A stretch of 64,000 bases of DNA from Cytobacillus stercorigallinarum. GTDB lineage: Bacteria; Bacillota; Bacilli; Bacillales; Cytobacillaceae. Under the pieces are notes generated by a model. That model was not told the origin of the DNA. It ran no database searches and saw only the letters and a program-made list of their open reading frames with translations. Positions 26,022-35,824 of this stretch are shown piece by piece; the stretch's first letter is position 1, and every line of letters begins with the position of its first letter. The stretch covers positions 1 to 64,000 of the forward strand of contig NZ_JACSQT010000007.1 of assembly GCF_014836495.1 (NCBI RefSeq). Direction: 5' to 3'. A program made the translations under genes and the position numbers.

Positions 26022-26600
26022 TTAACTTTTTAAGATTTGTTTTGTTACTGTTAATGCATCCATAACACGATCACTATTTGTTTTCACACCGCTCATTACA
26101 TTTGTGCCTTGAATCATCACCATAAAAAAACGTGCCAACAACAAGCTGTCTGTTTGCGAAGTAATGGATTGATCTGCCTTTCCTCTTTCAATAGCACGAA
26201 TAAATACTTCTTCTATCTCTTGAAATTGCTCATTAATAAGCTGACAAAACGCTTGATCATGCGGCCCCATTTCAATTGCTTCATTACTTGTCATGCATCC
26301 ACATGGTAAACCGTCCTCAGCATCCACTATTTTTAATAAGAAAGACTCAATCGCCTCATAACCGTTATGTCCGCTTTGTAATATGTCTTGAAGTAGTTTG
26401 AGCTGATTTTCATGATACATACGGAAAGCGGCTATAAATAAATCATATTTATTGCCGTATACTTGATAAATACTACTTTTACTTAAACCGGTGACTTCTT
26501 GTAAATCCGAGAGAGAAGTTGCATGATATCCCTTTTTCCAAAATAAGATCATGACATCTTTTAATTTTAATTGCGGATTAAAATTTAATGGACGAGCCAA
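26022..26600 (-). CDS. TetR/AcrR family regulator
   Basis: A 192-residue regulator with an N-terminal helix-turn-helix (ATSLSDLQEVTGLSKSSIYQ, about residues 26-45) and a ligand-binding C-terminal half including CGCMTSN. TTG 26600 is the likely start: GGAGG ends 8 bases before it, while the upstream ATG codons lie in or before that site. It leads the frnE-dinB operon and is likely its repressor. Confidence 0.88.
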   Translation of the reverse strand: MARPLNFNPQLKLKDVMILFWKKGYHATSLSDLQEVTGLSKSSIYQVYGNKYDLFIAAFRMYHENQLKLLQDILQSGHNGYEAIESFLLKIVDAEDGLPCGCMTSNEAIEMGPHDQAFCQLINEQFQEIEEVFIRAIERGKADQSITSQTDSLLLARFFMVMIQGTNVMSGVKTNSDRVMDALTVTKQILKS

Positions 26601-26762
26601 ATGTTCTCCCTCCTTCATTTGTAGTATATCGATTATGAACCGATTAGTCCACAATTATAGTTACGGTGTTTAGTAGAGGCAGGTTTGTATAAAAACCCAC
26701 AGTGATAAAATTAAACATAGTTGGAAGGTTTTTAAAACAAGTAACCTGATTTTAAATTCGAA

Positions 26763-27689
26763 CTATGTATAAATAACAAATGACAAATAAATGACTAAAG
26801 ATACAGTTAGGCTGCTTAATAATGTAGAATACAGCACAATTTGAGCAGTCAACTGTGGTTCCACGTTATATTCAAGAGCAATTGTAGCGGTATTTCTTGA
26901 AGTAGGAAAAGCACTGGCAATAAATAAAGATTGTGCTAAAACCCCTTCAATTCCAAGAAGCGTAATTATAAGGAATGAAAGAGCTGGCCCTAATAATAAA
27001 CGTCCAATTAAGCTCCATGTAATCACGCGATGAAACATTTTTAATTGTATTTGTGATAATTGCGCACCTAACAATAATAAAGCTAAGCCAATAAAACCAG
27101 CTGCCAATTGTTCTAAAGGAATCTCTATAAAAGTGGGAAGAGGAATGTTGAATAATAAGAAGAGATATCCTAATAAAAGGGCATGGATTACAGGCAGTTT
27201 TACGAGCGACAATATGAGAGAACCTATCGATCGACTAGTTGAAAGAAGGTTATACATACCGTATGTAAAGGTTAAAATATTTTGCACAACAATGATAATA
27301 ATTTGTACGGATACACCTAATGGATTAACAGTAAAGACAAGTTGACTCACAGGCAATCCATAATTATTCGAATTCATTAAGGAAATACTATTTTTTAAAG
27401 TAGCTGCCTCTCCCTTATTTAAAGATAAACACTTCGCCATTACTTGCCCGATAATCATTAAGGCCACCGTAAAAATTAACAAATAGCTTAGCAGTTGGCC
27501 TAATAAACTCACATCAAAAGATGAGTGGTAAATATGCAAAAAGATAGCTGCTGGCATAAAACAATTGGTTACTAAAGTAGATAGTTGCTTCAATTGGAAA
27601 GAAAACTTCCTTTGTAAAAAAGCACCTAATGCCAATAAAAGAAGAATAGGAAAAATAATTTGCATGAATATCTCAATAAAAAATGTCAT
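26763..27689 (-). CDS. AEC (auxin efflux carrier) family transporter
   Basis: A protein of about 308 residues with ten hydrophobic segments and the AEC internal repeat. Typical motifs are MNSNNYGLPV (after the first half) and FPTSRNTATIALEY near the end. Related proteins carry malate, malonate or other carboxylates. ATG 27689 is well spaced from AAAGGTG. A LysR regulator gene lies directly upstream on the same strand, which may control it. Confidence 0.88.
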   Translation of the reverse strand: MTFFIEIFMQIIFPILLLLALGAFLQRKFSFQLKQLSTLVTNCFMPAAIFLHIYHSSFDVSLLGQLLSYLLIFTVALMIIGQVMAKCLSLNKGEAATLKNSISLMNSNNYGLPVSQLVFTVNPLGVSVQIIIIVVQNILTFTYGMYNLLSTSRSIGSLILSLVKLPVIHALLLGYLFLLFNIPLPTFIEIPLEQLAAGFIGLALLLLGAQLSQIQLKMFHRVITWSLIGRLLLGPALSFLIITLLGIEGVLAQSLFIASAFPTSRNTATIALEYNVEPQLTAQIVLYSTLLSSLTVSLVIYLSFVIYT

Positions 27690-27777
27690 ATAGAAAAACA
27701 CCTTTCCATATATAAACCTTCTTTTCTTAGCTTAAGCAACAACAAGCTATAAGTAAATTCAATATTTATTATGTTTT

Positions 27778-28674
27778 TCAATAATTTTTTCTAATGTTTT
27801 GTTTACACTTCTCAATAAATTGTTTCACAAGGATGGATTGTTCTTCGTTTTTACGTGTACAAATGGCAATTCTATGCTTTACAGAAACGCCTTCTACGTT
27901 AACTCTTGCTAGTTGCCCATTCTTAATATGGTCTTTGACAACGAGTGAGGAAATAAAATTTGCCCCATATCCAGAAATGACCGTAGAGATTGTTTCACTT
28001 AGTCCATCGAATTGAAGAGCAACCTTCGGCGGATTTAGTTGATTAGCATAACAAAGCGAGAACAAATGCTCACGCATGGAACTCCCTTCTTCTCGCATAA
28101 TGAATGGCTCTTTGACCATTTCTTCAAGTTTAATCGTTTGATTGGCTAAGCGATGATTTGCTCCTACAACAAACCATAGCTCATCTTCTAATAATTCGTA
28201 CCAATCAACATTATCCGGCCGCTCACCAATTCCACCATATATAGCAATATCAGCTTTATAATGTTGAAGTTGATCAAAAGCATCTTTCGTATTACTTGTA
28301 GAAATAACCAAATTGACCTTTTCATGTTCACGCTTAAAACTGGCTGCTAATTTAGGTAATAATAAATTTGCAGGTAAGTAGGTCGTAGCAATCCTTATCG
28401 TGCCTTCCTCACCATTTCGATAATCATCTATAAATGCTTCAATTTGCTTTTCCAATGAAAACAAGTGCTCTGCTTTACCAGCTAAAGCTGTACCAAATTC
28501 AGTTAGAACGGCTTTCCTTCCATTTTGTTGAAATAATGGCACACCAATTTCATGTTCGAATTTTTTAATTTGGCTAGAAACAGCAGGTTGGCTAATATTT
28601 AATTGCTCAGCCGCTTTAGTGAAACTGCCAATTTTGGCAACTTGATAAAATAGTCTTAACCCATGTGTATTCAT
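27778..28674 (-). CDS. LysR family transcriptional regulator
   Basis: A 298-residue LysR-type regulator. The winged helix-turn-helix GSFTKAAEQLNISQPAVSSQ spans residues 16-35, and a periplasmic-binding-protein-like effector domain follows (about 90-290), with EGTIRIATTYLPANLLLP at its beginning. It lies 76 bases upstream of the AEC gene, and divergent from the O-methyltransferase gene; either may be its target. Confidence 0.92.
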   Translation of the reverse strand: MNTHGLRLFYQVAKIGSFTKAAEQLNISQPAVSSQIKKFEHEIGVPLFQQNGRKAVLTEFGTALAGKAEHLFSLEKQIEAFIDDYRNGEEGTIRIATTYLPANLLLPKLAASFKREHEKVNLVISTSNTKDAFDQLQHYKADIAIYGGIGERPDNVDWYELLEDELWFVVGANHRLANQTIKLEEMVKEPFIMREEGSSMREHLFSLCYANQLNPPKVALQFDGLSETISTVISGYGANFISSLVVKDHIKNGQLARVNVEGVSVKHRIAICTRKNEEQSILVKQFIEKCKQNIRKNY

Positions 28675-28795
28675 TCAATCACCCTAATTATAATTATTAT
28701 TTATAAATCTATAAAAATAATATATTTTTTTTATTATAAATCATAACATATACTTAAAATAAAGAAACATACATTTTTTAGAAGGGGAGATAGTA

Positions 28796-29461
28796 GTGGA
28801 GGATAAAATGGTATGGTCTGATGTGGATGATTACTTAATCGACAAATTGATTACAATTGATAATGAGCTCGAAGATATACTACGGACAAATGAGGAGGCA
28901 GACTTACCTGCCATTGATGTATCACCGACTCAAGGAAAGCTTCTTTACTTAATTACAAAGTTACGTTCTCCTAAAAATATTTTAGAAATTGGCACACTTG
29001 GAGGCTATAGTAGTCTTTGGTTTGCAAAAGCACTTCATAAAGGGGCTAAAATTTATACATTAGAAGCTAATTCAGAGTATGCCAATGTTGCTCGTAAAAA
29101 CATTGAACAAACGCCATTTACAGATCAAATTGAGATCATTGAAGGCAAAGCGTTAGAAACATTACCTATCCTTGCGAAAAGAGATGTACAATTTGATTTA
29201 ATATTTATTGATGCTGATAAAGAGAATAATCCTGCATACTTAAATTGGGCTTTGAAATTAGCCAATAAGGGAGCAGTCATTATTGCTGACAATATCGTTA
29301 GAAATGGGGAAATCATTGAAGAACATAGTACGGATACCCGCATTCAAGGTGTACGCTCCTTCTTCGACATGCTTGAGAATCATCCCCGAATAGAATCTAC
29401 AGCTATACAAACAGTTGGTCAAAAAGGTTACGACGGATTTGTATTAGCTATTGTTAAATAG
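28796..29461 (+). CDS. O-methyltransferase (family 3, SAM-dependent)
   Basis: A 221-residue methyltransferase of the catechol/caffeoyl-CoA O-methyltransferase type. The SAM motif is ILEIGTLGGYSSLWFA (about residues 62-77), followed by YTLEANSEYANVARKN and the metal motif FIDADKENN. It probably methylates a catechol-like hydroxyl using Mg2+. It starts at GTG 28796 or ATG 28808; both have a ribosome site. It diverges from the LysR gene and ends in a terminator. Confidence 0.9.
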   Translation: MEDKMVWSDVDDYLIDKLITIDNELEDILRTNEEADLPAIDVSPTQGKLLYLITKLRSPKNILEIGTLGGYSSLWFAKALHKGAKIYTLEANSEYANVARKNIEQTPFTDQIEIIEGKALETLPILAKRDVQFDLIFIDADKENNPAYLNWALKLANKGAVIIADNIVRNGEIIEEHSTDTRIQGVRSFFDMLENHPRIESTAIQTVGQKGYDGFVLAIVK

Positions 29462-29463
29462 AG

Positions 29464-29497
29464 AAAAAAACTGAGTGATGATCACTCAGTTTTTTTT
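29464..29497. terminator. bidirectional terminator between O-methyltransferase and coaA
   Basis: ACTGAGTGAT and ATCACTCAGT pair around one base, with A7 and T8 on either side, between convergent genes. Confidence 0.92.
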
Positions 29498-29525
29498 AAT
29501 AGTACAACTCTTGGTCGCGATTCCT

Positions 29526-30476
29526 TTATAGCTTTCTAACCTTTACTTCTGTCACACGATGACCTTCGCCTTTTTCGATAATTAAATCAGCGCGGTTCTT
29601 CGTAGGTAATATATTCTTCTTTAAATTTGTATGATTCGTTTCCTTCCAAATACGGTCAGCAATTGCTAAAGCTTCCCCTTCACTCATTTTGGCAAACTTA
29701 TTAAAATAAGATTTCGGATTTTTAAAAGCGGTGCTCCTAAGTAGTTGGAATCTTTCTTTGTACCATTTCTCTACATTCGCTTCTTCGGCGTCGATATAAA
29801 TAGAGAAGTCAAAGAAGTCTGAGACAAAGGGCTTATCTTTACCCCTGACATTTTTAGGTGGTTGTAAGACATTGATCCCTTCTACAATGACAATATCAGG
29901 CTCCGTAAGCGTTTGCATCTGATCACGAACAATATTATACGTTAAATGTGAATAGACAGGTGCCTGCACAACGGATTGACCCGATTTTAATTCAGAAAGA
30001 AATTTGAAGAGCTTGCTAATATTATAACTTTCTGGGAAGCCTTTTTTCTTCATAAGCCCCTTTGATTCTAATATTTCATTTGGGTAAAGAAATCCGTCCG
30101 TCGTTACTAGATCTACCTTAGGCCGTTCAGGCCACTCCGAAATCAAATATTGAATCATTCTAGCCGTTGTACTTTTACCTACTGCTACACTTCCTGCAAT
30201 ACCAATAATATAAGGAACCTTCTTCGTTTCCATCTGTAAAAAATGATTGCTATCTTTATGCATGTTTTTTGCATTTAAATAATACAAATTCAAAAGCTGC
30301 GATATAGGCTGATATACTTCTGTTACTTCTGACAATGATAATCGGTCATTTACCCCTTGTAATGACTGCAAATCCAAATCCTCTAAAGGAATGGTCGATC
30401 TCCTACTCAATGCTGACCATTCACTTCGATTAAAAGTTAAATAGGGTGAGTAATCCTTTGTTAATTGTTTATTCAA
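29526..30476 (-). CDS. coaA: type I pantothenate kinase
   Basis: A 316-residue kinase performing the first step of coenzyme A synthesis, phosphorylation of pantothenate. The P-loop is [14 protein letters not shown] (about residues 92-105), and [17 protein letters not shown] and IVEGINVLQ are typical. Length matches B. subtilis CoaA. The start is TTG 30476 behind GTGAGGAC. It is a single gene. Confidence 0.96.
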   Translation of the reverse strand: MNKQLTKDYSPYLTFNRSEWSALSRRSTIPLEDLDLQSLQGVNDRLSLSEVTEVYQPISQLLNLYYLNAKNMHKDSNHFLQMETKKVPYIIGIAGSVAVGKSTTARMIQYLISEWPERPKVDLVTTDGFLYPNEILESKGLMKKKGFPESYNISKLFKFLSELKSGQSVVQAPVYSHLTYNIVRDQMQTLTEPDIVIVEGINVLQPPKNVRGKDKPFVSDFFDFSIYIDAEEANVEKWYKERFQLLRSTAFKNPKSYFNKFAKMSEGEALAIADRIWKETNHTNLKKNILPTKNRADLIIEKGEGHRVTEVKVRKL

Positions 30477-30783
30477 CTTTTTGTCCTCACTTACCTTAAC
30501 ATTTTCAATTCTTGAGTTTATTTTAACATATCATACAGTTTTTTCAGCTTTTTTATTTTTCCAAATGGCAAAAATCGATTTTTTCAGGTGATTAGCTTTT
30601 TTCCGTACCACAATGCCCGCATGGAACATATTACATTGTTATTACTTTCCCCATTCTTTCACTGCGCATCCCAATTACCATAACTATTCTTGATCTTCTT
30701 CTTGTCTGATTTGTCTTCTCTCCCCTTTCTTATCTAGCCCTGCTTCCTCATTGTTGTTCGGTGTTCACTGTATCGCCTAGAAC
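30477..30783. other. non-coding stretch upstream of coaA
   Basis: No gene, riboswitch or repeat was recognised. The part nearest coaA presumably carries its promoter. Confidence 0.4.
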
Positions 30784-30815
30784 AAAAAAGCACTGCAACA
30801 ATGCAGTACCTTTTT
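30784..30815 (-). terminator. terminator of the GntR/ABC operon
   Basis: On the minus strand GGTACTGCA and TGCAGTGCT pair around four bases, then T6. Confidence 0.9.
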
Positions 30816-30822
30816 AGTTAAT

Positions 30823-31533
30823 CTATTCTTTAGACCTAATCCCTACTAAATGGCCCCCTCTTTCCAATGGACCGTTTCGCATAATCAAGTAAGATAAAGC
30901 CATGCCGCATAAACCAATGAACCCTAATATATGAATGAATGATAATAAATGATTAACAAATAAATCAATTATTTTACCCATTCCTTCATTTGTAAACCAA
31001 ACAACAAATAAGCCACCAATCATCGTTAAACCAATTAATATTCTAATTGTACCTAAATAAAACCATAAGCTATTGACTAATAAAAAGACACCAAACAAAA
31101 ACACACACAGTACAACATCAACCCACCAATAAAGAACTGGATTATCACTTTGAAATAATAATCCAACATGTTGCAGATGAACTGGATTCAGATTATTCTC
31201 TGATAAATATAAATTTAACTGATAAATCACATTAAGAAAAGCTGTATTGATACAGATAAATAAAACGGTATTAATAATTGTACTTAAAAGATATTGCCGT
31301 CTCGTTCCTCCTAGAGAAAGAACACACTTATATGTTTTATTATAGAGTAAAAACGGATAAATTAAGAAAAATCCATATATAGGACCAAAAATCGATCCAG
31401 TGAAATCACCAAATAAATGTCCACTAATAGAAAATAGAATGACCACGCCCAGAGTAATAGAGAGAATAACAATTGTCTGTTTTTTCAAATCCTCGAACAT
31501 TAATTTAAACGGCCCATTAAATGTAGAAAACAT
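30823..31533 (-). CDS. ABC transporter permease-like membrane protein
   Basis: A 236-residue protein with about six transmembrane segments and a short basic end. No family signature stands out, but it follows an ABC ATPase gene by 2 bases in a GntR-ABC operon like ytrABCD, so it is most likely the membrane partner of that ATPase. Confidence 0.75.
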   Translation of the reverse strand: MFSTFNGPFKLMFEDLKKQTIVILSITLGVVILFSISGHLFGDFTGSIFGPIYGFFLIYPFLLYNKTYKCVLSLGGTRRQYLLSTIINTVLFICINTAFLNVIYQLNLYLSENNLNPVHLQHVGLLFQSDNPVLYWWVDVVLCVFLFGVFLLVNSLWFYLGTIRILIGLTMIGGLFVVWFTNEGMGKIIDLFVNHLLSFIHILGFIGLCGMALSYLIMRNGPLERGGHLVGIRSKE

Positions 31534-31535
31534 TG

Positions 31536-32411
31536 TTAATCTCTCCTTTCCTGCGTCATTGTTTTTTGCACCAGATAGTCTTGCAGTGAGACATTTTCAA
31601 GATGAACCTTATATTCATTCGCGATTGTCTGCCATTCATCAGTTATTGCATCATCAATCATTACTTGCATTTGGTTAAGTAACTTCTTCTGTTGTAATAT
31701 TTGGTGATGACCTTGCACTAGTTTTTGCACTTCTTCTATAGGCCCCGTTAACATAAGACCTCTTTGCTTTAATTCTTCGGTATCGGTATAACTCGCTAAT
31801 GTTTTGTTATGAATTACAGCTATTTTCTCACAAAGTGGTTCAATTTCTTCTATATGATGAGAAGATAGTATAAACAAACGTGGGTGGTCTTCATACGTCT
31901 CTAACAATACATCATAGAATTGCTTTCTTCTAAATGCATCTAACCCATTTGTCGGTTCATCCATAATCGTTACTGGCGCCTTACTTGCTAAACCAATGAC
32001 GATTTTTATCATCGTTTGCATCCCTTTAGAAAACTTCTTTATCAGTTTCTTCTTTGGCAGTTCAAATAATTCGACCAGCTCTTCAGCATATTGCTGATCC
32101 CAATTTGGGTTGAAATACGCCCCAAACCTTAGTGCATCTTTCACATTCCAAAACTCAGAAAACGGATGATTTTCTTGCATGTAGGCAATATACTTCATCC
32201 CTTCTGATTGATTGTATGGCGAGATTCCGTGAATATCAATTAGGCCATTATTTGGTTTTTCCAACCCTGCTAACAGCTTCATTAACGTCGTTTTACCTGC
32301 GCCATTTCTACCCCAAAGTCCCATTATAATCGGCTCTTCTTCCACTAAGTTTACATTTTTCAATGCAAGAGTGGATCCGTACTTAAAATCTAGTCCTTGA
32401 ATCTTAATCAT
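31536..32411 (-). CDS. ABC transporter ATP-binding protein
   Basis: A 291-residue ATPase. Walker A is GLWGRNGAGKTTL (about residues 31-43), Q-loop YMQEN, the signature is replaced by KKFSKGMQTMIKI (as in YtrB-type ATPases), Walker B is VTIMDEPTNGLD, and the switch histidine is in LSSHHIEEIE. The C-terminal 70 residues are an extension without clear function. It overlaps the GntR gene by 8 bases. Confidence 0.93.
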   Translation of the reverse strand: MIKIQGLDFKYGSTLALKNVNLVEEEPIIMGLWGRNGAGKTTLMKLLAGLEKPNNGLIDIHGISPYNQSEGMKYIAYMQENHPFSEFWNVKDALRFGAYFNPNWDQQYAEELVELFELPKKKLIKKFSKGMQTMIKIVIGLASKAPVTIMDEPTNGLDAFRRKQFYDVLLETYEDHPRLFILSSHHIEEIEPLCEKIAVIHNKTLASYTDTEELKQRGLMLTGPIEEVQKLVQGHHQILQQKKLLNQMQVMIDDAITDEWQTIANEYKVHLENVSLQDYLVQKTMTQERRD

Positions 32412-32772
32412 GATTTTCCCCCCTTATAAGTCGAAGAATATCTTCTTCATTTAAATGGATGCGTCTCGCTTCATCTAACATAGGTAGCACATATTGTTTA
32501 TAGAAATCTGCTTGCCTTTCTTTTAATAACAGTGCCTTCGCTCCTTTCGCTACAAACATGCCAACACCTCGCTGTTTATAAACCAGCTCTTTATCTACAA
32601 GAAGACCTAACCCTTTTTGTGCTGTCGCTCGATTGATTTGATAAAACTGAGAAAGTTCTGTCGTCGAAGGTACTTGATCTCCCTCTTTTAAGTGACCATC
32701 AACAATATCATCTGCTATTGTTTCTGCCAATTGTTGAAATATTGGCTTAGAATCATCAAAAACTGATTTCAC
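32404..32772 (-). CDS. GntR family regulator, YtrA subfamily
   Basis: A 122-residue repressor with the N-terminal GntR winged helix (GDQVPSTTELSQFYQINRAT, about residues 36-55) and only a short helical C-terminus, which defines the YtrA subfamily. YtrA in B. subtilis controls ABC genes induced by some cell-wall antibiotics. GTG 32772 is the start, behind AAGGAG. It leads the operon and probably represses it. Confidence 0.9.
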   Translation of the reverse strand: MKSVFDDSKPIFQQLAETIADDIVDGHLKEGDQVPSTTELSQFYQINRATAQKGLGLLVDKELVYKQRGVGMFVAKGAKALLLKERQADFYKQYVLPMLDEARRIHLNEEDILRLIRGENHD

Positions 32773-32910
32773 TTTTGACTCCTTCCTACCTAGTTGATAG
32801 GTTGATTACTCATGTAACCAACTATACATCATATTATGTATCTTGTAAAGTCGATGTGAACACTTTTTGTAGAAACCTTTTGAGATCAATCAAAAAATAT
32901 AAGAAAACAA

Positions 32911-32940
32911 AAAAAGAACTGCCATTAATGACAGTTCTTA
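32911..32940 (-). terminator. terminator of the cotD-like gene
   Basis: AAGAACTGTCATTAATGGCAG-type hairpin on the minus strand (arms AAGAACTGTCAT/ATGGCAGTTCTT) followed by T7. Confidence 0.9.
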
Positions 32941-32945
32941 AATAA

Positions 32946-33368
32946 TTACCAAGGTCTTTTAGGACCCCAACCACCTGTTTGACAAGGGTTGTAAGGCTGA
33001 CCACACATGATATGTTGTTCTTTACACTCATTTACAACGGATTCAGTGTGTGGAAAATAATGTTTGTGTGTAATACAATGTTTATTAACATTTGTAGTGT
33101 GACTAGGGTGTACATGATTGATATTCGTATTTGAAAAATTCGGCTTAACATATTGCTGAGTCGGAGAAACTTGAGTCGGACCTTGTTGTGCTGGTGAATA
33201 AGATGGGGATAAGAATTGCGGTTGGCCACCCCATGGACCAGTTTGAGCACCCGCTACTTGGTGAGGCAATTGTGCACCCGATTGTGCACCTGCTACTTGG
33301 TGGGGCAATTGTGCACCCGATTGCGCACCTGCCACCTGATTTGGGTTATTCCATTGTTTATAGCTCAC
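32946..33368 (-). CDS. CotD-family spore coat protein with N-terminal repeats
   Basis: A 140-residue protein. Its C-terminal half has the CotD pattern: HPSHTTNVNKHCITHKHYFP (about residues 87-106), rich in His and Thr, followed by CGQPYNPC. CotD is an inner spore coat protein made in the mother cell. The N-terminal third is not CotD-like but is a 13-residue repeat (QVAGAQSGAQLPH) in two full copies and a third, altered one. The start is GTG 33368 behind GGAGG. It has its own terminator. Confidence 0.85.
   Translation of the reverse strand: MSYKQWNNPNQVAGAQSGAQLPHQVAGAQSGAQLPHQVAGAQTGPWGGQPQFLSPSYSPAQQGPTQVSPTQQYVKPNFSNTNINHVHPSHTTNVNKHCITHKHYFPHTESVVNECKEQHIMCGQPYNPCQTGGWGPKRPW
33243..33343 (-). 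repeat. 39-bp in-frame repeat inside the coat gene
   Basis: Two and a half copies of a 39-base unit encode QVAGAQSGAQLPH. The copies differ at only a few positions, so the repeat is recent. Confidence 0.85.
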
Positions 33369-33476
33369 GCTAAGACCTCCATTCTGTTTTATTCCTTAAT
33401 AAGGTATGTTGGAATGTGATAAGTTGTCTAATACAAACACCTATATTAAGTACAGAAATTTCATTCGGTCCAATTT

Positions 33477-34307
33477 CTATTTAGCTGTAAACGCATAAAC
33501 AGATAATGGCGTGATTTCATTCGTCACACGGAAATCTTCTAACATGGACATTTGTGAAAAGATAAGCGACTTCAGCTTCTCAGGTATTTCTTCTAACTGT
33601 TCTAACTCATTATGTAAGTCCTTTACTAATTTAGTCACTTCCCATTTTGCATCTTGCAACTCTGGAGAGAAAATAATATGTTCTTTCTCTATATCCCAGC
33701 CTGCCTCCCTCACCACTTTTTGTATATCAAATGGGGTAAACAATGTACGAATATTAGCGTCACTCTCTTTTTTGAAAGACTCATATTGGGCCTGAATAAG
33801 AACGGATAATAAATGTGGATACTGTTCCACTACACTTATTCTCGTATCCCACTCGGCGAAGCATAAGTTTTTTCCCCATTTTTTCACTTTTTTCATTAAT
33901 GCGGCAAACTCCTCAATTGATTTCATATACCATGCACAATGCGAAAAAACGATGTGATCAAAAGATTTTTCTAAAAACTCAATTTGGTCAGCTAATAAAT
34001 CCATATGGAAATCAATATGAATTTGTTTGCCTATTTTAGAATTTAACAAATAGGAGATGGATTCACCGAGTGTAATAGGTGTTCCATAAGTAGGAGACGC
34101 AATATCAATACCGTGAACGAACCCTTCCTCCCCGACTAAATAAGCTAATACTGCTGTGGTGTCACCTTGTCCACTACCTATTTCTAAGACACGATCCCCT
34201 TCTTTAATGCCCCAAAATTCTGCCAATTTTAACCGATGTATTGTTTGTACCTTTTGTATTTCGAAATTTGTCGCCATACAATCTGTAATGATGTCGACAC
34301 CATTCAT
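33477..34307 (-). CDS. class I SAM-dependent methyltransferase
   Basis: A protein of about 276 residues with SAM motif I VLEIGSGQGDTTAVLA (about residues 40-55), the acidic residue in GIDIAS, and motif IV FSHCAWYM. The rest is not specific to any known substrate. ATG 34307 is preferred because AGGTGG precedes it; an ATG at 34370 would add 21 residues. It diverges from the LOG gene. Confidence 0.8.
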   Translation of the reverse strand: MNGVDIITDCMATNFEIQKVQTIHRLKLAEFWGIKEGDRVLEIGSGQGDTTAVLAYLVGEEGFVHGIDIASPTYGTPITLGESISYLLNSKIGKQIHIDFHMDLLADQIEFLEKSFDHIVFSHCAWYMKSIEEFAALMKKVKKWGKNLCFAEWDTRISVVEQYPHLLSVLIQAQYESFKKESDANIRTLFTPFDIQKVVREAGWDIEKEHIIFSPELQDAKWEVTKLVKDLHNELEQLEEIPEKLKSLIFSQMSMLEDFRVTNEITPLSVYAFTAK

Positions 34308-34395
34308 AGGTCCACCTGCCGCTTCAAATTTTATAAGAATATTTGCTATACTTAGATAAGTATACTTCATTTAAATAAAAAGGGGGTAAAAAAAT

Positions 34396-34977
34396 TTGCA
34401 AGCACTCGCAGTCTTTTGTGGTTCAAGCCAAGGGGCACATCCCTCCTATATGAAAGGGGCACAAGTTTTAGGAGAGCAATTAGCCAAAAGAAACATTACA
34501 CTCATATATGGTGGTTCAAGCATTGGCTTAATGGGCGCAGTAGCAGATAGTACATTAGCCAATGGAGGGAAAGTAATTGGTGTCATTCCTAAATTTCTTC
34601 AAGATAAAGAAATTGCCCATCCAAACTTAAGTGACCTTGTCATCGTAGATTCTATGCATGAGAGAAAACATAAAATGGAAGAACTTGCCGATGGATTTAT
34701 TATGCTTCCAGGTGGTTGCGGAACATTAGAAGAATTCTTTGAAGTGTTTACTTGGGGGCAGTTAGGTTTACATCAGAAGCCTATTGGTATCCTCAATATT
34801 GATCACTACTTTGACCTCTTAATTTCTTTAATTACACATATGAATGAACAACAATTTTTACAGGACAAATTTCTAAAAATGGCACTAGTTAGTGAGAGCC
34901 CGGCTGAATTAATTCAGCAATTTTATACTTATACACCTCCTGAGGTCAAAACATTTCTTAAAAGGAGCCAAACGTAA
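34396..34977 (+). CDS. LOG family protein (nucleotide phosphoribohydrolase-like)
   Basis: A 193-residue Rossmann-fold protein of the LOG family (cytokinin riboside 5'-monophosphate phosphoribohydrolase, B. subtilis YvdD type). FCGSSQGAHPSY and ERKHKMEELADGF are typical, and the active-site loop is PGGCGTLEEFFE (about residues 109-120). In plants the enzyme frees active cytokinin; in bacteria it may act on AMP or related nucleotides. The start is TTG 34396 behind AAAAAGGGGG. Confidence 0.9.
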   Translation: MQALAVFCGSSQGAHPSYMKGAQVLGEQLAKRNITLIYGGSSIGLMGAVADSTLANGGKVIGVIPKFLQDKEIAHPNLSDLVIVDSMHERKHKMEELADGFIMLPGGCGTLEEFFEVFTWGQLGLHQKPIGILNIDHYFDLLISLITHMNEQQFLQDKFLKMALVSESPAELIQQFYTYTPPEVKTFLKRSQT

Positions 34978-35075
34978 AGCCTCGTTTTTTTGAATAGATT
35001 TTAAAATAATGTGTAACTCGTCAAAAAAAGGTTATATATATAGTACAATCTATTTCTAAAAAGGAGACGATCCAA

Positions 35076-35510
35076 ATGGCTAAGAAATTATTTACAGCTA
35101 CTGTTACAGTAAGTGGTGGTCGAGAAGGTACAGCAGTATCAGAGGATGGTAACTTTAATGTCGCCATAGCAATGCCAGGAACCCCTAGAGCAAAAGAAAT
35201 GCCCGAAGCGACGAATCCAGAACAATTATTCGCAGCCGGATATGCGGCTTGTTTTGAAAGTGCCCTACAAGGTGTATCTAAAATGGAACGGACACCGATA
35301 GATACTGAAGTAATTGGCAATGTCAGTCTCTATAAAGATGAAGAAGAAGGATATCGTTTACAGGTGAATTTAATTATTAAAGCAAAAGGAACCGATCAGG
35401 AGACATTAGAAAAACTCGTTCATCAAGCGCATGAAACTTGTCCTTATTCTAAAGCTATACGCAATAACATCGAAGTGACCTTAGAGCCACAGGTAGTAGA
35501 ACAATTGTAG
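35076..35510 (+). CDS. Ohr-family organic hydroperoxide reductase
   Basis: A 144-residue OsmC/Ohr protein that reduces organic peroxides with two cysteines: Cys59 in YAACFESAL and Cys122 in HETCPYSKAIRNN, with the catalytic Arg16. No OhrR gene is adjacent. It ends at a very strong hairpin terminator. Confidence 0.95.
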   Translation: MAKKLFTATVTVSGGREGTAVSEDGNFNVAIAMPGTPRAKEMPEATNPEQLFAAGYAACFESALQGVSKMERTPIDTEVIGNVSLYKDEEEGYRLQVNLIIKAKGTDQETLEKLVHQAHETCPYSKAIRNNIEVTLEPQVVEQL

Positions 35511-35540
35511 TAAATCAAAGTTAATAATACATGTAAATGA

Positions 35541-35593
35541 ACTGCACCGCCATTGTTAGACACAAAACGAACAATGGCGGTGCAGTATTTTTA
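35541..35593 (+). terminator. 17-bp perfect hairpin after ohr (also a dispersed repeat)
   Basis: ACTGCACCGCCATTGTT pairs with its perfect complement across 12 bases, followed by ATTTTT. A diverged copy lies at 47313, so this may be a small repeat used as a terminator. Confidence 0.8.
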
Positions 35594-35728
35594 TATGTCT
35601 AATGAGGACAAATTATGGGCGGGCTGTTATTAAAAACTTCTTAGGCAGCCTTAAAACAGAACTCCTCTTTATACAGAGTTTTGTATTACAAGACAATAAG
35701 GATTATATATACTATGATTGAAAGCAAA
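35594..35728. other. non-coding stretch, nothing recognised
   Basis: Together with the flanking hairpins it forms the 314-base gap between ohr and the efflux pump gene. An imperfect AAACTCTG/CAGAGTTT-like repeat is visible near 35655-35685. Confidence 0.3.
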
Positions 35729-35771
35729 ATTAAAGGACCTGAGTACTGTATAATGACAGGACTCAAGTCCT
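35729..35771 (-). terminator. terminator of the DHA2 efflux gene
   Basis: On the minus strand AGGACTTGAGT pairs with ACTCAGGTCCT (one mismatch), then TTTAATTTT. Confidence 0.75.
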
Positions 35772-35824
35772 CTAAGCTGCTTAAGATAAATTATCTAACT
35801 TTTGGGCTCACTTAATGGCAAGCG

